In this document: positions 44,087-52,995 of the stretch, piece after piece | Layout of the letters: each line of letters starts with the position of its first letter | Numbering within the stretch: position 1 is the first letter of the stretch | Source: HNR sp040400085 | Lineage (GTDB): Bacteria; Actinomycetota; Actinomycetes; Actinomycetales; Microbacteriaceae | Direction of reading: 5' to 3' | Length of the DNA stretch: 64,000 nucleotides | Assembly (NCBI GenBank): GCA_040400085.1 | Contig: JBBAQX010000007.1 | Coordinates: 1 to 64,000 of the forward strand | Program-made: the position numbers and the translations under genes | The notes under the pieces: model-generated | Databases searched by the model: none | What the model saw: the letters and a program-made list of their open reading frames with translations, nothing else | Told to the model about the DNA's origin: nothing

Positions 44087-45412
44087 CTAGCTGATTGACC
44101 TAGCCGCCGCGACTACGCTGCGCGCCGCCGCGAAGCCGCGATCCAGATCTGCTTTGAGGTCATCCACATTCTCGATACCGAGGGATAGGCGAACAAGTCC
44201 AGGGGTCACGCCGGTCGTGAGCTGCTGCTCCGGAGTGAGCTGTGAGTGCGTGGTTGAGGCAGGGTGAATGACAAGGCTGCGCACGTCGCCGATGTTGGCC
44301 AGGTGGCTGAAGAGGTCGAGGTTATCGACAAGTGCGCGGCCTGCATCCACCCCGCCCTTGAGCTCGAAGCTCAGAACGGCGCCGACGCCCTTCGGCGCGT
44401 ATTTGTTTGCCGCGGAATACCAGGGGCTCGACGGGAGACCGGAATAATTCACGCTGGCAACATCCGGGTGATTATCCAGCCACTCAGCGATCTCCTGCGC
44501 GTTCTGCACGTGACGTTCGATCCTCAGCGATAGGGTTTCGATTCCCTGGATCAGCTGCCAAGCGCTCGTCGGGGCGATAGCGGCCCCCAGGTCGCGGAGC
44601 AACTGAACGCGCGCCTTGATGATGTAGGCAATACCGTCGCCGAGCGCGCCCGTGTAGCTTACGCCGTGGTAGGAAGGATCCGGCTCGGTGAGCTCGGGGA
44701 ACTTATCGGTCTTCTTCGACCATTCGAACTTTCCACCGTCGACAATGACACCGCCGATTGTCGTCCCGTGCCCGCCGAGAAACTTGGTCGCCGAGTGCAC
44801 GACGATATCCGCGCCGTGCTCGAACGGGCGGATCAGGTAAGGAGTCGCGATGGTGTTATCCACGATGAGGGGAACCCCAGCTTCGTGCGCAACCTCCGAG
44901 ACCTTTTCGATGTCCAGGATGTTGATTTTGGGGTTACCGATGGTCTCGGCAAAGAAAAGCTTGGTGTTGGGGCGAACAGCCCGGCGCCACTCCTCGGCAT
45001 CATCCTGGTTCTCCACGAACGTTGTCTCGATCCCGAGACGCGCGAGCGTGTACTTGAACAGGTTGTAGGTGCCGCCGTAGATCGAGCTCGACGACACTAT
45101 GTGGTCGCCAGCCTTGGCGATGTTCAAGACGGCGTAGGTCTCCGCGGCCTGGCCGGAGGCTACGAGAAGCGCACCCGTCCCGCCCTCGAGCGCCGCTACC
45201 CGCTTCTCCACGACATCCTGCGTTGGATTCTGGATTCTCGTGTAGATATTGCCAAATTCGGCCAGCGCGAAGAGGTTCTTGGCATGGTCGGAATCGTTGA
45301 AAACATATGAGGTGGTCTGATAGATCGGAGTGGCCCGCGCGTTGGTGGTCGGGTCCGGCTTCGCGCCAGAGTGAACCTGTTGAGTCTCGAATTTCCAATT
45401 CGCTTCGGTCAT
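44087..45412 (-). CDS. metY: O-acetylhomoserine aminocarboxypropyltransferase / sulfhydrylase
   Basis: 441-residue PLP enzyme of the Cys/Met metabolism family, making homocysteine from O-acetylhomoserine and sulfide. The PLP-lysine region reads VVHSATKFLGGHGTTIGG, and the N-terminal FETQQVHSGAKPD and YTRIQNPTQDVVE blocks are typical. ATG at 45412 is preferred: GAGGAG sits eight bases upstream, and the alternative ATG at 45427 overlaps that site. First gene of metY-metX. A long dyad lies 49-133 bases upstream, and the promoter region is shared with the divergent SDR gene. Confidence 0.93.
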   Translation of the reverse strand: MTEANWKFETQQVHSGAKPDPTTNARATPIYQTTSYVFNDSDHAKNLFALAEFGNIYTRIQNPTQDVVEKRVAALEGGTGALLVASGQAAETYAVLNIAKAGDHIVSSSSIYGGTYNLFKYTLARLGIETTFVENQDDAEEWRRAVRPNTKLFFAETIGNPKINILDIEKVSEVAHEAGVPLIVDNTIATPYLIRPFEHGADIVVHSATKFLGGHGTTIGGVIVDGGKFEWSKKTDKFPELTEPDPSYHGVSYTGALGDGIAYIIKARVQLLRDLGAAIAPTSAWQLIQGIETLSLRIERHVQNAQEIAEWLDNHPDVASVNYSGLPSSPWYSAANKYAPKGVGAVLSFELKGGVDAGRALVDNLDLFSHLANIGDVRSLVIHPASTTHSQLTPEQQLTTGVTPGLVRLSLGIENVDDLKADLDRGFAAARSVVAAARSIS

Positions 45413-45460
45413 TGTGGTGCTCCTCATGGTCTGTGATCGTTATCGACGGCGAAGGTAAGT

Positions 45461-45545
45461 CTCTGCTGAGCATATGCGTTTTGTGCCACCGGGTGCAATA
45501 CGTGCCGAAATACTGTGTAATGCGGCGGCGTGTGGTTCAGCAGAG
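45461..45545. promoter_or_regulatory. Dyad bracketing the metY leader
   Basis: CTCTGCTGA (45461-45469) and TCAGCAGAG (45537-45545) are perfect nine-base complements enclosing 67 bases with shorter internal pairings. It lies in the 199-base metY/SDR divergent spacer. Read as metY mRNA it could close a multi-branched leader; read as DNA it could be two operator halves. It does not match SAM riboswitch consensus sequences I know. Confidence 0.35.
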
Positions 45546-45611
45546 CAGCATTATGCGGAATGATTGACAGATAAAGATGTGGTTCAATAATGGGATGCCG
45601 GAGGCACAAAA

Positions 45612-46391
45612 ATGACGCAACGCCAGGTAGTAGTAACGGGAGCCAGCTCGGGCATTGGGGCCGCCACCGTGAGGCTTTTCCGCGATCACGGCTGGTCGGT
45701 CATCGGGGTCGCCCGACGCGCAGACAGGCTGCGGGCGCTCGCGGAGGAAACCGGCGCGCACGTCATCGTGGCCGACCTGACCAAGTCGGAGGACATCGCG
45801 TCCATGACGCGGCAGATCGTGGAGCTTGGCGGAGCCACCGCCCTCGTCAACAATGCCGGGGGTGCGGTAGGGGCAGACCGGATCGAAGACGGAACGGACG
45901 AGTCCTGGCGCCAGATGTTCGAGATCAACGTGATTGCGGTGCGCAACGTGATCGCCGCGCTGCTGCCCGTCCTGCGGTCCGGCGCGGAAGAACACGGCAG
46001 CGCCGATATCCTCAACGTGACCTCGACGGCCGGATATTACGCATACCAGGGCGGCGGCGGTTACAACGCGGCCAAGTTTGCGGAGCGGGCGCTCACCGAA
46101 GTACTTCGCCTGGAGCTCGGAGGCGAGCCCATTCGCGTGCTGGAGGTTGCTCCGGGCATGGTCCAGACCGCAGAATTTGCGCTCAACCGATTCGGCGGGG
46201 ATGCCGCCCGCGCCCAGGCCCTGTACGCCGATGTTCCCGCCCCGCTGGTCGCTGAGGACGTGGCCGAAGCGATCGTGCACAGCATAGAGCTGCCCCCGCA
46301 CGTCAGCACCGACGTCGTATTCATCAAGCCGGTGGCCCAGTCGAGCGTGTACCAATTTCACAAGGGCGAGTTGCGGGTCCGAGGCAATTAG
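45612..46391 (+). CDS. Short-chain dehydrogenase/reductase
   Basis: 259 residues, classical SDR. The cofactor motif TGASSGIG (residues 9-16), NNAGG, the catalytic Ser in NVTSTAG, and YNAAK (Tyr and Lys about 151-155) are all present. The acidic/basic pattern after the second strand (ARRADRL) suggests NADP preference. The substrate is unknown. ATG at 45612 with GGAGG upstream. The DnaJ-NERD gene begins immediately after its stop, so the two are co-transcribed. Confidence 0.88.
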   Translation: MTQRQVVVTGASSGIGAATVRLFRDHGWSVIGVARRADRLRALAEETGAHVIVADLTKSEDIASMTRQIVELGGATALVNNAGGAVGADRIEDGTDESWRQMFEINVIAVRNVIAALLPVLRSGAEEHGSADILNVTSTAGYYAYQGGGGYNAAKFAERALTEVLRLELGGEPIRVLEVAPGMVQTAEFALNRFGGDAARAQALYADVPAPLVAEDVAEAIVHSIELPPHVSTDVVFIKPVAQSSVYQFHKGELRVRGN

Positions 46392-47390
46392 GTGACGTCA
46401 AGCTCGCACAGCCCAGCCTCTGCCACCCCCTACGAAGTACTCGGGGTGCCATCAACCGCGTCGACCGCAGAGCTGCGTCGGGCATATCGCGCCCTCCTGC
46501 GGCGGACTCATCCCGACGCGGGAGGAGTAGCGGCTGAGTTCCACGCGGTCCAGGCGGCGTGGGTGCTGATCGGGGATGAGGCGAGCCGGGCATCCTACGA
46601 TCGAGGAGCAGGCGCGGAGGCATCGCGGCTGACACAGGGCTACGGCACGCAGGGCTACGGCACGCAGGGTTATGGAACGCAGGGACAGGGAGCTGCAGGG
46701 ACGGGCGTTCGCGCGCGTTCGTTCGGCACCCCCGGATGTGCCGACCACGCGCGCTACGTGGAATGGATGACCGGGTGGGCCGAGACGGAGGCAGGCAATC
46801 GGCTGGGCGTGCGCCTTGGCCGCGGGCTGGCCGAGGAATCCTTCTACGACCTCGCGGTGATTCGGGCGGCACCGCTGCAGGCCAGGCTGATCCTCGCCCG
46901 TGCGCAAGCCGCGGAAGCAACCGCTGCGCTGATTTCCTCGCTCGGAATGGGTTTCACCCTGTGGAACGATGTGAGTGCTGGCGCGCATGGGCTGATCGAT
47001 CACGTCGTGCTTGGCCCCGCGGGGCTTTTCGCGATTCGCTCCGAAGATTGGGGGAGCGAGGTGCGGGTCGTGCGAGACGAGCTTATCGGTGAGGGGATGG
47101 GGGACAACGAGCATCCGTTTCAATCGATAGCGACGGATGCCCGTGCCCTCGCGCGCGAGCTAGGCCTGGCCTTCACCGCCCTGGTCATCGTCGTGCCAGA
47201 CGACGCGCTGCCGGGGATCGCGGCCGATTCCACCAGGGGCGCCACGCCGGCTGCGATCGTGGTTCGTCGGTCAGTGCTTCCGCAGCTCATGCGGGAGGGT
47301 CTCGGCGGGACCGAGCGCACCAGCCTCACCCAGGTTTACGAGTACCGCGCGCGGTTGCAGCAGCGGATCAGGCATCGCACACCCGATTAA
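46392..47390 (+). CDS. DnaJ-domain protein fused to a NERD-like nuclease domain
   Basis: 332 residues. An N-terminal J domain (about 13-70) has the HPD motif at residues 40-42. A low-complexity linker follows with 3.6 copies of the pentapeptide TQGYG (81-98). The C-terminal half (about 175-290) resembles a nuclease-related domain, with IDHVVLGPAGLFAIRSEDW matching the family strand IDHVVxGPxGVFxI. The family Lys of the usual xTK turn is replaced (SED), so catalysis is doubtful. GTG at 46392 directly follows the SDR TAG. A J domain suggests recruitment of DnaK; the partner is unknown. Confidence 0.65.
   Translation: MTSSSHSPASATPYEVLGVPSTASTAELRRAYRALLRRTHPDAGGVAAEFHAVQAAWVLIGDEASRASYDRGAGAEASRLTQGYGTQGYGTQGYGTQGQGAAGTGVRARSFGTPGCADHARYVEWMTGWAETEAGNRLGVRLGRGLAEESFYDLAVIRAAPLQARLILARAQAAEATAALISSLGMGFTLWNDVSAGAHGLIDHVVLGPAGLFAIRSEDWGSEVRVVRDELIGEGMGDNEHPFQSIATDARALARELGLAFTALVIVVPDDALPGIAADSTRGATPAAIVVRRSVLPQLMREGLGGTERTSLTQVYEYRARLQQRIRHRTPD
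46632..46685 (+). repeat. 15-bp tandem repeat inside the DnaJ-NERD gene
   Basis: Three full copies and a partial copy of ACGCAGGGCTACGGC (46632-46646, 46647-46661, 46662-46676, 46677-46685) encode TQGYG units. Copies one and two differ at one base and copy three at three wobble positions. Slippage could change linker length without a frameshift. Confidence 0.85.
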
Positions 47391-47481
47391 CTCTCGCTGA
47401 AAGTGAGCGAATCGGTGCGGCAGGGTTAATAAGGTCTCGAAGTGTGAGTACTATCGGGTGAGATCAAGGAGGACCTATTTC

Positions 47482-49023
47482 ATGACTACCCCCCGTAAGT
47501 CGCACGAAAACATGCCGCCGGTTTCAGCGGGCCAAGGCAAAGGCCTGGCGACAGGAACGCTCGGGTTGCTCGGCTCAACCGTGATCGGTTTGGCCTCCAC
47601 CGCCCCCGTCTACTCGCTAGCGGCAACGCTCGGTTACGTGGTGCTCGCGGTTGGTGCCCAGGCCCCCATCGCGTTTATCCTGGCGTTCATCCCGATGTTT
47701 TTCGTGGCCTACGCGTATCGGGAGCTGAACCGAGCCGTGCCAGATTGCGGCACGACATTTACTTGGGGAACAAAGGCGTTCGGGCCCTGGGTGGGATGGA
47801 TGGGCGGTTGGGGAGTCGCGGTCGCGGGGATGGTAGTCCTGGCGAACCTGGCCCAGATCGGTGGGAAATACTTCTGGCTGTTGATAAACGAGGACCTCGC
47901 ACAGAACACGGTAATCGTGACGCTCACTGGTGTGGTGTTCATCGCGCTTATGACCTACATCAGTTATCGCGGTACGGAAATCGGCGAGAAACTGCAGAAC
48001 GTCTTGATCATCATCCAATATGGTGCGCTCATCCTCTTTGTCGTCTTTGCGGTTGTCTCGGTCATGACAGGGACAGCGCCCGAAGGCTCGACAATGCCGC
48101 AGTGGAGCTGGTTTGACCCGTTCCAGTTCACCTCGTTCGAAAGTTTCACGGAATCTATTCTTCTCGCCCTCTTCATCTATTGGGGCTGGGACACCTGCCT
48201 CGCCCTCAACGAGGAAACAAAAAACCCCGAGAAAACGCCAGGGCGTGCTGCTCTGCTCTCGACCGTAATCCTTCTCGTGACCTACGTCGGAGTCACCGTG
48301 GCCGCGATGATGTATGCCGGACTCGGCAGCACGGGTATCGGTCTCGGCAACGAGGATAACGCCGACGATATCTTCTTCGCTCTCAAGGATGTCCTCTTCG
48401 GCCCCTGGGCCTGGCTGCTAGTTCTCGCCGTGATGATCTCGGCTGTGTCCTCAACCCAGACCACGATCCTTCCCACGGCGCGTGGAACGCTTGCAATGGC
48501 AGCATACAAGGCGTTGCCGAAGCGGTTCAGTAGCGTGCACCCGCGCTACAAGACGCCCGGATTCTCAACGCTTGTAATGGGAGTTGTTGCTACCGTTTTT
48601 TACGTTCTGATGACGATGATCAGTGAGAACATCCTTGAGGACACTATCCTTTCGCTGGGATTGGCAATTGCCTTCTATTACTCCATCACTAGCTTTGCGT
48701 GCGTGTGGTTTTTCCGCAGGGTGCTGTTTAGTTCGTTCCAGAATTTCATCTTTAAGTTCCTCTTCCCCCTGCTGGGTGGGTTAATGCTTGCGGGTGCCTT
48801 CGTGAAGTCGGTGATAGATATGCTCAACCCGGACTATGGGGAAACCATTATCTGGAATATTGGTGGAGTCTTTGTGATCGGCGTTGGCTCCCTGGCGATC
48901 GGTGCGGTACTTATGCTTGTGTGGGCATTCTTCGAGGGGTCCAAACCGTTCTTCCGCGGCGAGAGCCTCAACGAGGAAACAGAGGTTTTGGTCCCCGACA
49001 CCGTTGACCTAGAGATAAAGTAG
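47482..49023 (+). CDS. APC-family amino acid permease
   Basis: 513 residues with about 12-14 hydrophobic segments. The first helix contains GLLGSTVIGLASTAPVYS, the place of the family substrate-binding GxG break, followed by DCGTTFTWGTKAFG and NEETKNPEKTPGRA, both typical of APC transporters of the amino acid/polyamine type. ATG at 47482 is chosen for AAGGAGG nine bases upstream; an in-frame GTG at 47458 lacks a site. Probably proton-coupled uptake of an amino acid or amine at the plasma membrane; the substrate is not determinable. corA follows on the same strand. Confidence 0.88.
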   Translation: MTTPRKSHENMPPVSAGQGKGLATGTLGLLGSTVIGLASTAPVYSLAATLGYVVLAVGAQAPIAFILAFIPMFFVAYAYRELNRAVPDCGTTFTWGTKAFGPWVGWMGGWGVAVAGMVVLANLAQIGGKYFWLLINEDLAQNTVIVTLTGVVFIALMTYISYRGTEIGEKLQNVLIIIQYGALILFVVFAVVSVMTGTAPEGSTMPQWSWFDPFQFTSFESFTESILLALFIYWGWDTCLALNEETKNPEKTPGRAALLSTVILLVTYVGVTVAAMMYAGLGSTGIGLGNEDNADDIFFALKDVLFGPWAWLLVLAVMISAVSSTQTTILPTARGTLAMAAYKALPKRFSSVHPRYKTPGFSTLVMGVVATVFYVLMTMISENILEDTILSLGLAIAFYYSITSFACVWFFRRVLFSSFQNFIFKFLFPLLGGLMLAGAFVKSVIDMLNPDYGETIIWNIGGVFVIGVGSLAIGAVLMLVWAFFEGSKPFFRGESLNEETEVLVPDTVDLEIK

Positions 49024-49130
49024 GTGGACTAGTACGGGTGACCGCTGCTTACAAGACAACAAGTAAGTTTTCGGGGTGCTCGGCGACGATGCGAAATTCT
49101 CAGTCCAACGATTCAGAGGAAACCAGTCGA

Positions 49131-50099
49131 ATGATGCGCAGCCGTGTATATCGCAGTGGTGTCGTCACGAGCGAACAGCTCTCGGTCGATCAGGTAGCCG
49201 AGATCGTCCAGGACAGTAACGTCACCGTGTGGCTGGATTTCACGTCACCACAGGCTGACGATCTCGAACGGGTGCAGGAGATCCTCGGCATCCATGAATT
49301 AGCGATCGAGGATGCGGTGACGGGCTACCAGCGCCCTAAGCTTGACCGCTACACTTCGCACCTGTTTCTAGCGGCATATACGGTTGATCTTCACGGCGAG
49401 ACGGGCGAGCTCGTCACGGCAGAGGTCAGAGCGATTATTGCTGGACAGGTGCTCGTCACCGTGCACGAGCCTCATTTCGATATGGATGCAATCGTTGAGC
49501 GCTGGGATAACGAGGTTGATCTGGCCGGCCACGGCGTGGCTTTTCTGGTGTGGGGGCTACTCGACGTGGTCGTTGACGGATACTTCGACACCGTTCAGGA
49601 ACTGGACGCGGAGATTGACGCTCTCGAAGACAGGCTTTTCGATACGAGACCTGACACGTTAGAGGCTCAGCGACGTTCGTTCGAGTTGCGTAAAAGCCTC
49701 GGGCGACTTCGCCGGATCGTGTTGCCCATGCGCGAGGTTCTGAACACACTGATGCGACGCGATGTAAGTGCCCGATTCCCCGAGATGATGCCATATCTTC
49801 AGGACGTTTATGACCACGTTTTGCGTGTCACAGAGTGGACGGACTCGCTGCGGGACATGATCGCAACGATTCTCGAAACGAATATTAGCCTGCAGGGTAA
49901 CCGGATGAATCTGATCATGAAGAAGGTCACGAGCTGGGCTGCAATTATCGCCGTCCCGACGGCTATCACGGGTTTCTACGGGCAGAACCTCCCCTATCCA
50001 GGTTTTTCCGAGGCCTGGGGTTTCTGGGCGTCTTCTGGCCTTATCGTCGTGATCTCCCTCGGTCTATACCTCACATTCAAGAAGCGTGACTGGCTGTAG
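49131..50099 (+). CDS. corA: CorA-family divalent cation transporter with GQN in place of GMN
   Basis: About 322 residues. A large N-terminal cytoplasmic domain is followed by a long coiled helix and two C-terminal transmembrane helices (about 262-282 and 295-316). The pore loop between them reads YGQN, where canonical magnesium channels have YGMN. ATG at 49131 follows AGAGGA by ten bases; upstream GTG 49038 or ATG 49089 would add up to 31 residues. Family role: Mg2+, Co2+ or Ni2+ uptake as a pentamer, or Zn2+ transport for divergent members. The altered loop makes selectivity uncertain. Confidence 0.85.
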   Translation: MMRSRVYRSGVVTSEQLSVDQVAEIVQDSNVTVWLDFTSPQADDLERVQEILGIHELAIEDAVTGYQRPKLDRYTSHLFLAAYTVDLHGETGELVTAEVRAIIAGQVLVTVHEPHFDMDAIVERWDNEVDLAGHGVAFLVWGLLDVVVDGYFDTVQELDAEIDALEDRLFDTRPDTLEAQRRSFELRKSLGRLRRIVLPMREVLNTLMRRDVSARFPEMMPYLQDVYDHVLRVTEWTDSLRDMIATILETNISLQGNRMNLIMKKVTSWAAIIAVPTAITGFYGQNLPYPGFSEAWGFWASSGLIVVISLGLYLTFKKRDWL

Positions 50100-50108
50100 T
50101 CTCCTCGC

Positions 50109-50747
50109 TTACTCCGGCCACGGGCTGTTGCGGATGATCTCGACGAAGTCGGTGCGCTGATAGTCCGGCATGAATTGTTTGAGCACGTCTGCGTTGACGT
50201 TGCCGAAAGTAGTAGCCGGGCGGTGTATGTTGCCGCGAGTGAAGGCATTCAAGATCTGATTCTTGAAGTCAGGGCGCGGATGTGAATCCGTGACAGCCTC
50301 GCGCTGTGCATTGGAGAGCGAGTGGTACCAGATCCCCAGCACGTCGGTCTCGACACCAACTGTGACGAGGGCAACCTCCGGCTCTAGATGCTCGGGAACG
50401 CCCGGGGTAGTGTGTAGAGCGATCCCCATCCAGACCGAAGCGGCATGTGTCGCATCGACGCCGCGTTCGAGAAGGAAGTCTCTTGCCGCGTTCGCGCTGT
50501 CCACCTCGAAACGTAACTGCGATGTTGAGTAGAGGCCTGTCAGACCAAGATCATGGAACATCGCACCGGCGTAGAGCAGCTCTAAATCCACATTAAGGCC
50601 TCGTTGTTCGCCCATGATCGCCCCGAAAAGGAACACTCGACGAGAGTGATGGAAGAGCAGATCGTCCTCACAATCTCGGATGTACTGGGTGATGTCACGT
50701 GTGAGTGCGGTGTTGGGGATCGTGATCCCTGCGATGGTTTCATTCAT
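50109..50747 (-). CDS. HD-domain metal-dependent hydrolase
   Basis: 212 residues with an HD phosphohydrolase fold: His34 region LFHHSRRVF, the His-Asp pair at 65-66 (AGAMFHDLGLT), a third His in ALHTTPG and a late aspartate in GVETDVLG. The overall pattern resembles cyanamide-hydratase-like HD proteins, which often take small nitrile or unknown substrates rather than nucleotides. Divergent from the GlxA-type regulator 114 bases away, which may control it. Convergent with corA. Confidence 0.75.
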   Translation of the reverse strand: MNETIAGITIPNTALTRDITQYIRDCEDDLLFHHSRRVFLFGAIMGEQRGLNVDLELLYAGAMFHDLGLTGLYSTSQLRFEVDSANAARDFLLERGVDATHAASVWMGIALHTTPGVPEHLEPEVALVTVGVETDVLGIWYHSLSNAQREAVTDSHPRPDFKNQILNAFTRGNIHRPATTFGNVNADVLKQFMPDYQRTDFVEIIRNSPWPE

Positions 50748-50861
50748 GTCTTAACTTTCTGATTCTGAGGAGAGTGGTGTTTCTGTGCTTCTAGTCTCTT
50801 GTTGGCGATACCCTTTCAGTGAGCGTCTATACTGACAGCTATCCCTCAGATAAGGACATAC

Positions 50862-51854
50862 ATGACGATGCCGAGGCATAACGTGGTTTTTCTCCTCTTC
50901 GAGGGTATGAAACACCTGGACGTGGCGGGGCCGGCGGAGGTCTTCTCTGAGGCGAATCGGAGAGGGGCACACTACGTACTTCGTTTTGCATCCAGCTCGG
51001 GTGCCGGAGTACGAACCTCGACCGGACTGAGGCTCGTCGCTGATGTTGCCGCGTTGGAGATCAAACATGCCGACACGCTGGTTATCCCTGGAGGCGATGA
51101 TCTTCCGGTGACTCCAATTGCCACGGAGTTGCGTGACGCAACTGCTCAGCTTGTCAATCGGGCTAAGCGTGTGGTGTCGGTCTGCACGGGGGCTTTCCTT
51201 CTGGCCGCGACAGGGGAGCTAGATGGCAGGCGCGCGACAACCCACTGGGCCTACACAAGGTTGCTCTCTCGCGTTCATAAGCGAATAGAGGTCGAACCCG
51301 ATGCGATCTATGTCTCCGATGGAAGGTTCTACACGTCTGCTGGCGTCTCTGCTGGGATCGATCTGGCCCTTGCGCTGGTGGAGCTGGACTATGGGGCTGA
51401 CCTCGCGCGCGACGTAGCCCGTCACCTTGTTGTCTACCTTCAGCGCCCGGGCGGTCAGTCGCAGTTCTCCACCTTGCTGCATAAAACACGCAGCGCTCAT
51501 GACGGCGTTCGAATGGTTGTAGATCAGGTCGTTTCGCAGCCTGACGGGCAGAACGATCTTTCTTCGCTTGCGAAACATGCGGGGGTGAGCGCCCGGCACT
51601 TGGCGCGTTTGTTCCAGGCAGAACTTGGAGTGAGCCCGACTAAGTTCGTTGAGCAAGTCAGGCTCGACACAGCTAAGGCCCTCCTGTTGAAGGGCGAGCC
51701 TGTCTATCGGGTTGTTGAACGCGCTGGGTTTCAGAGCCCGGAGACCATGCGCCGAATCTTTGCCACCCAGTTGGGCGTAGCCCCCAGCGAGTATCAACGG
51801 AGGTTCTTGAGCGCTCGGCGGAGTTCGGGTCCTGACAGTAACGAGGAGCCCTGA
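50862..51854 (+). CDS. GlxA-type transcriptional regulator (DJ-1/PfpI plus AraC domain)
   Basis: 330 residues. An N-terminal DJ-1/PfpI-like domain (about 5-185) carries the nucleophile-elbow-like VCTGAFLLAATGEL. A C-terminal AraC helix-turn-helix pair (about 225-320) reads SLAKHAGVSARHLARLF and VERAGFQSPETMRRIF. Such proteins are activators whose amidase-like domain senses a nitrogen compound, as in ArgR/GlxA regulators. ATG at 50862 with AAGGA six bases upstream. Its divergence from the HD hydrolase suggests regulation of that gene; the ligand is unknown. Confidence 0.87.
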   Translation: MTMPRHNVVFLLFEGMKHLDVAGPAEVFSEANRRGAHYVLRFASSSGAGVRTSTGLRLVADVAALEIKHADTLVIPGGDDLPVTPIATELRDATAQLVNRAKRVVSVCTGAFLLAATGELDGRRATTHWAYTRLLSRVHKRIEVEPDAIYVSDGRFYTSAGVSAGIDLALALVELDYGADLARDVARHLVVYLQRPGGQSQFSTLLHKTRSAHDGVRMVVDQVVSQPDGQNDLSSLAKHAGVSARHLARLFQAELGVSPTKFVEQVRLDTAKALLLKGEPVYRVVERAGFQSPETMRRIFATQLGVAPSEYQRRFLSARRSSGPDSNEEP

Positions 51855-52232
51855 ACACATCCCTCGGTTCTCCCTCGGGTAGACGCTCAGACTCGCTCAG
51901 ACCGTTGGCTCCCTTAGGGGTCGCCAAGTGTCTTGCAAACCAGGTTTAGTATGCCGTGCGAGCGCCTATCCACGGCAATTCCGTAGTCGTTCAGCTGTCA
52001 GCGTTTCCACTTTGCGGCTGGCTGGTTGGCTGGAATGCCTCCCGATTGGCCGAGATTGCTGTGAAGTTTGTTTCCCGTAACACCTTGAATGCGCGGGAAC
52101 TCCAACCTGCGCGACACGCCCTAACTTGTGCGCGCCGGCCCAGCATGCGGCATAGGCCAACAACGTGCACCGTGAGCCGACCCCGATCCTGAGCACCCGA
52201 ACCCGAGCAAACCTCACTGTAGGCTTAAGCTC
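51855..52232. other. 378-base gap without a recognisable gene
   Basis: Short open frames occur on both strands but none has a ribosome site or recognisable product. The stretch has an imperfect CCCTCGG repeat near 51860-51878 and a CCGA-rich run near 52173-52198, similar in composition to the hexamer run at 56.5 kb. No tRNA-like cloverleaf or strong hairpin is seen. It may hold a promoter for the S51 peptidase gene. Confidence 0.5.
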
Positions 52233-52994
52233 GTGAGTATTTTCTTAGTAGGCGGCAGTGAAGAGGGGGACCTCGAGGAACTTGCGGATGTTCTGAGCGA
52301 GTTCGCGAGCGAGGCCGCCCAGGTCGCGGTTGCGAACGGCCGGCCGGGTGCGCCCGTTTTTGCGATGGTTATTGTCGACGGCGACGATATCGAGGTAGGC
52401 AGCGTGAGCGATGTTCGCGGCGGTCAGCTGGCGACCAGGCTCTTTTTCTTCTTTCCGGATGGCCAGCCCGGTGCCGGAATCCGCTCAGTCCTCGCGCCGG
52501 AGGGCGGGCAGATCGACCCGCAGCTTCTCCAAGACGTCGACGGAATAATCGTCGCAGGTGGCCTGACCCCGGCCTACCGTACGGCGCTGCAACCCGCGGC
52601 CGAGATCATTCGTGAGCTGGTCGGCGGAGGGGTGCCCTACCTTGGCTTCTCGGCCGGGGCGCAACTCGCAGCAGAGCAGGCGCTGATAGGCGGCTGGCAG
52701 ATCGGCGAGGTTCCCGTGGTCGCCCAGCGCTTCTCGGAGGGCCTCGACGAGGTCAGCGTGGCCCAAGGGCTCGGGCTGATCGACCTCACGGTAGACGTGC
52801 ATGCCGCCCAGTGGGGAACCCTCACCAGGCTCATCGCCTCCGTCGAGGCCGGGCTCGTTCCCGCGGGCGTCGCCATCGACGAAAACACTGCGCTCGTGAT
52901 CGGTCAGGGCGCGCTCCGAGTGATCGGAACCGGCAGCGTGTGGCGCGTGCAGGGTACCGATAACGGGGTGCTTGTCTCGAGCATGGGGGCCTAG
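52233..52994 (+). CDS. S51-family peptidase (cyanophycinase-like)
   Basis: 253 residues. The serine nucleophile motif is GFSAGAQ (Ser140), preceded by IIVAGGLTPAY, the usual oxyanion strand, and followed by DVHAAQWGTLTRL (histidine region) and the family marker GVAIDENTALVI. These fit cyanophycinase or dipeptidase E relatives, which cleave aspartyl bonds. No signal peptide, so cytoplasmic. GTG start with a weak site. The ung gene begins one base after its stop. Whether the host makes cyanophycin-like polymer is unknown. Confidence 0.8.
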   Translation: MSIFLVGGSEEGDLEELADVLSEFASEAAQVAVANGRPGAPVFAMVIVDGDDIEVGSVSDVRGGQLATRLFFFFPDGQPGAGIRSVLAPEGGQIDPQLLQDVDGIIVAGGLTPAYRTALQPAAEIIRELVGGGVPYLGFSAGAQLAAEQALIGGWQIGEVPVVAQRFSEGLDEVSVAQGLGLIDLTVDVHAAQWGTLTRLIASVEAGLVPAGVAIDENTALVIGQGALRVIGTGSVWRVQGTDNGVLVSSMGA

Positions 52995-52995
52995 T

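Noticed and set aside
45413..45611. SAM riboswitch upstream of metY
   Set aside because: The conserved core elements of SAM-I, SAM-IV or SAM-II are not visible; only a generic dyad is present.
51956..52192. 78-codon ORF in the gap before the S51 peptidase
   Set aside because: No ribosome site, and composition is like the non-coding surroundings.
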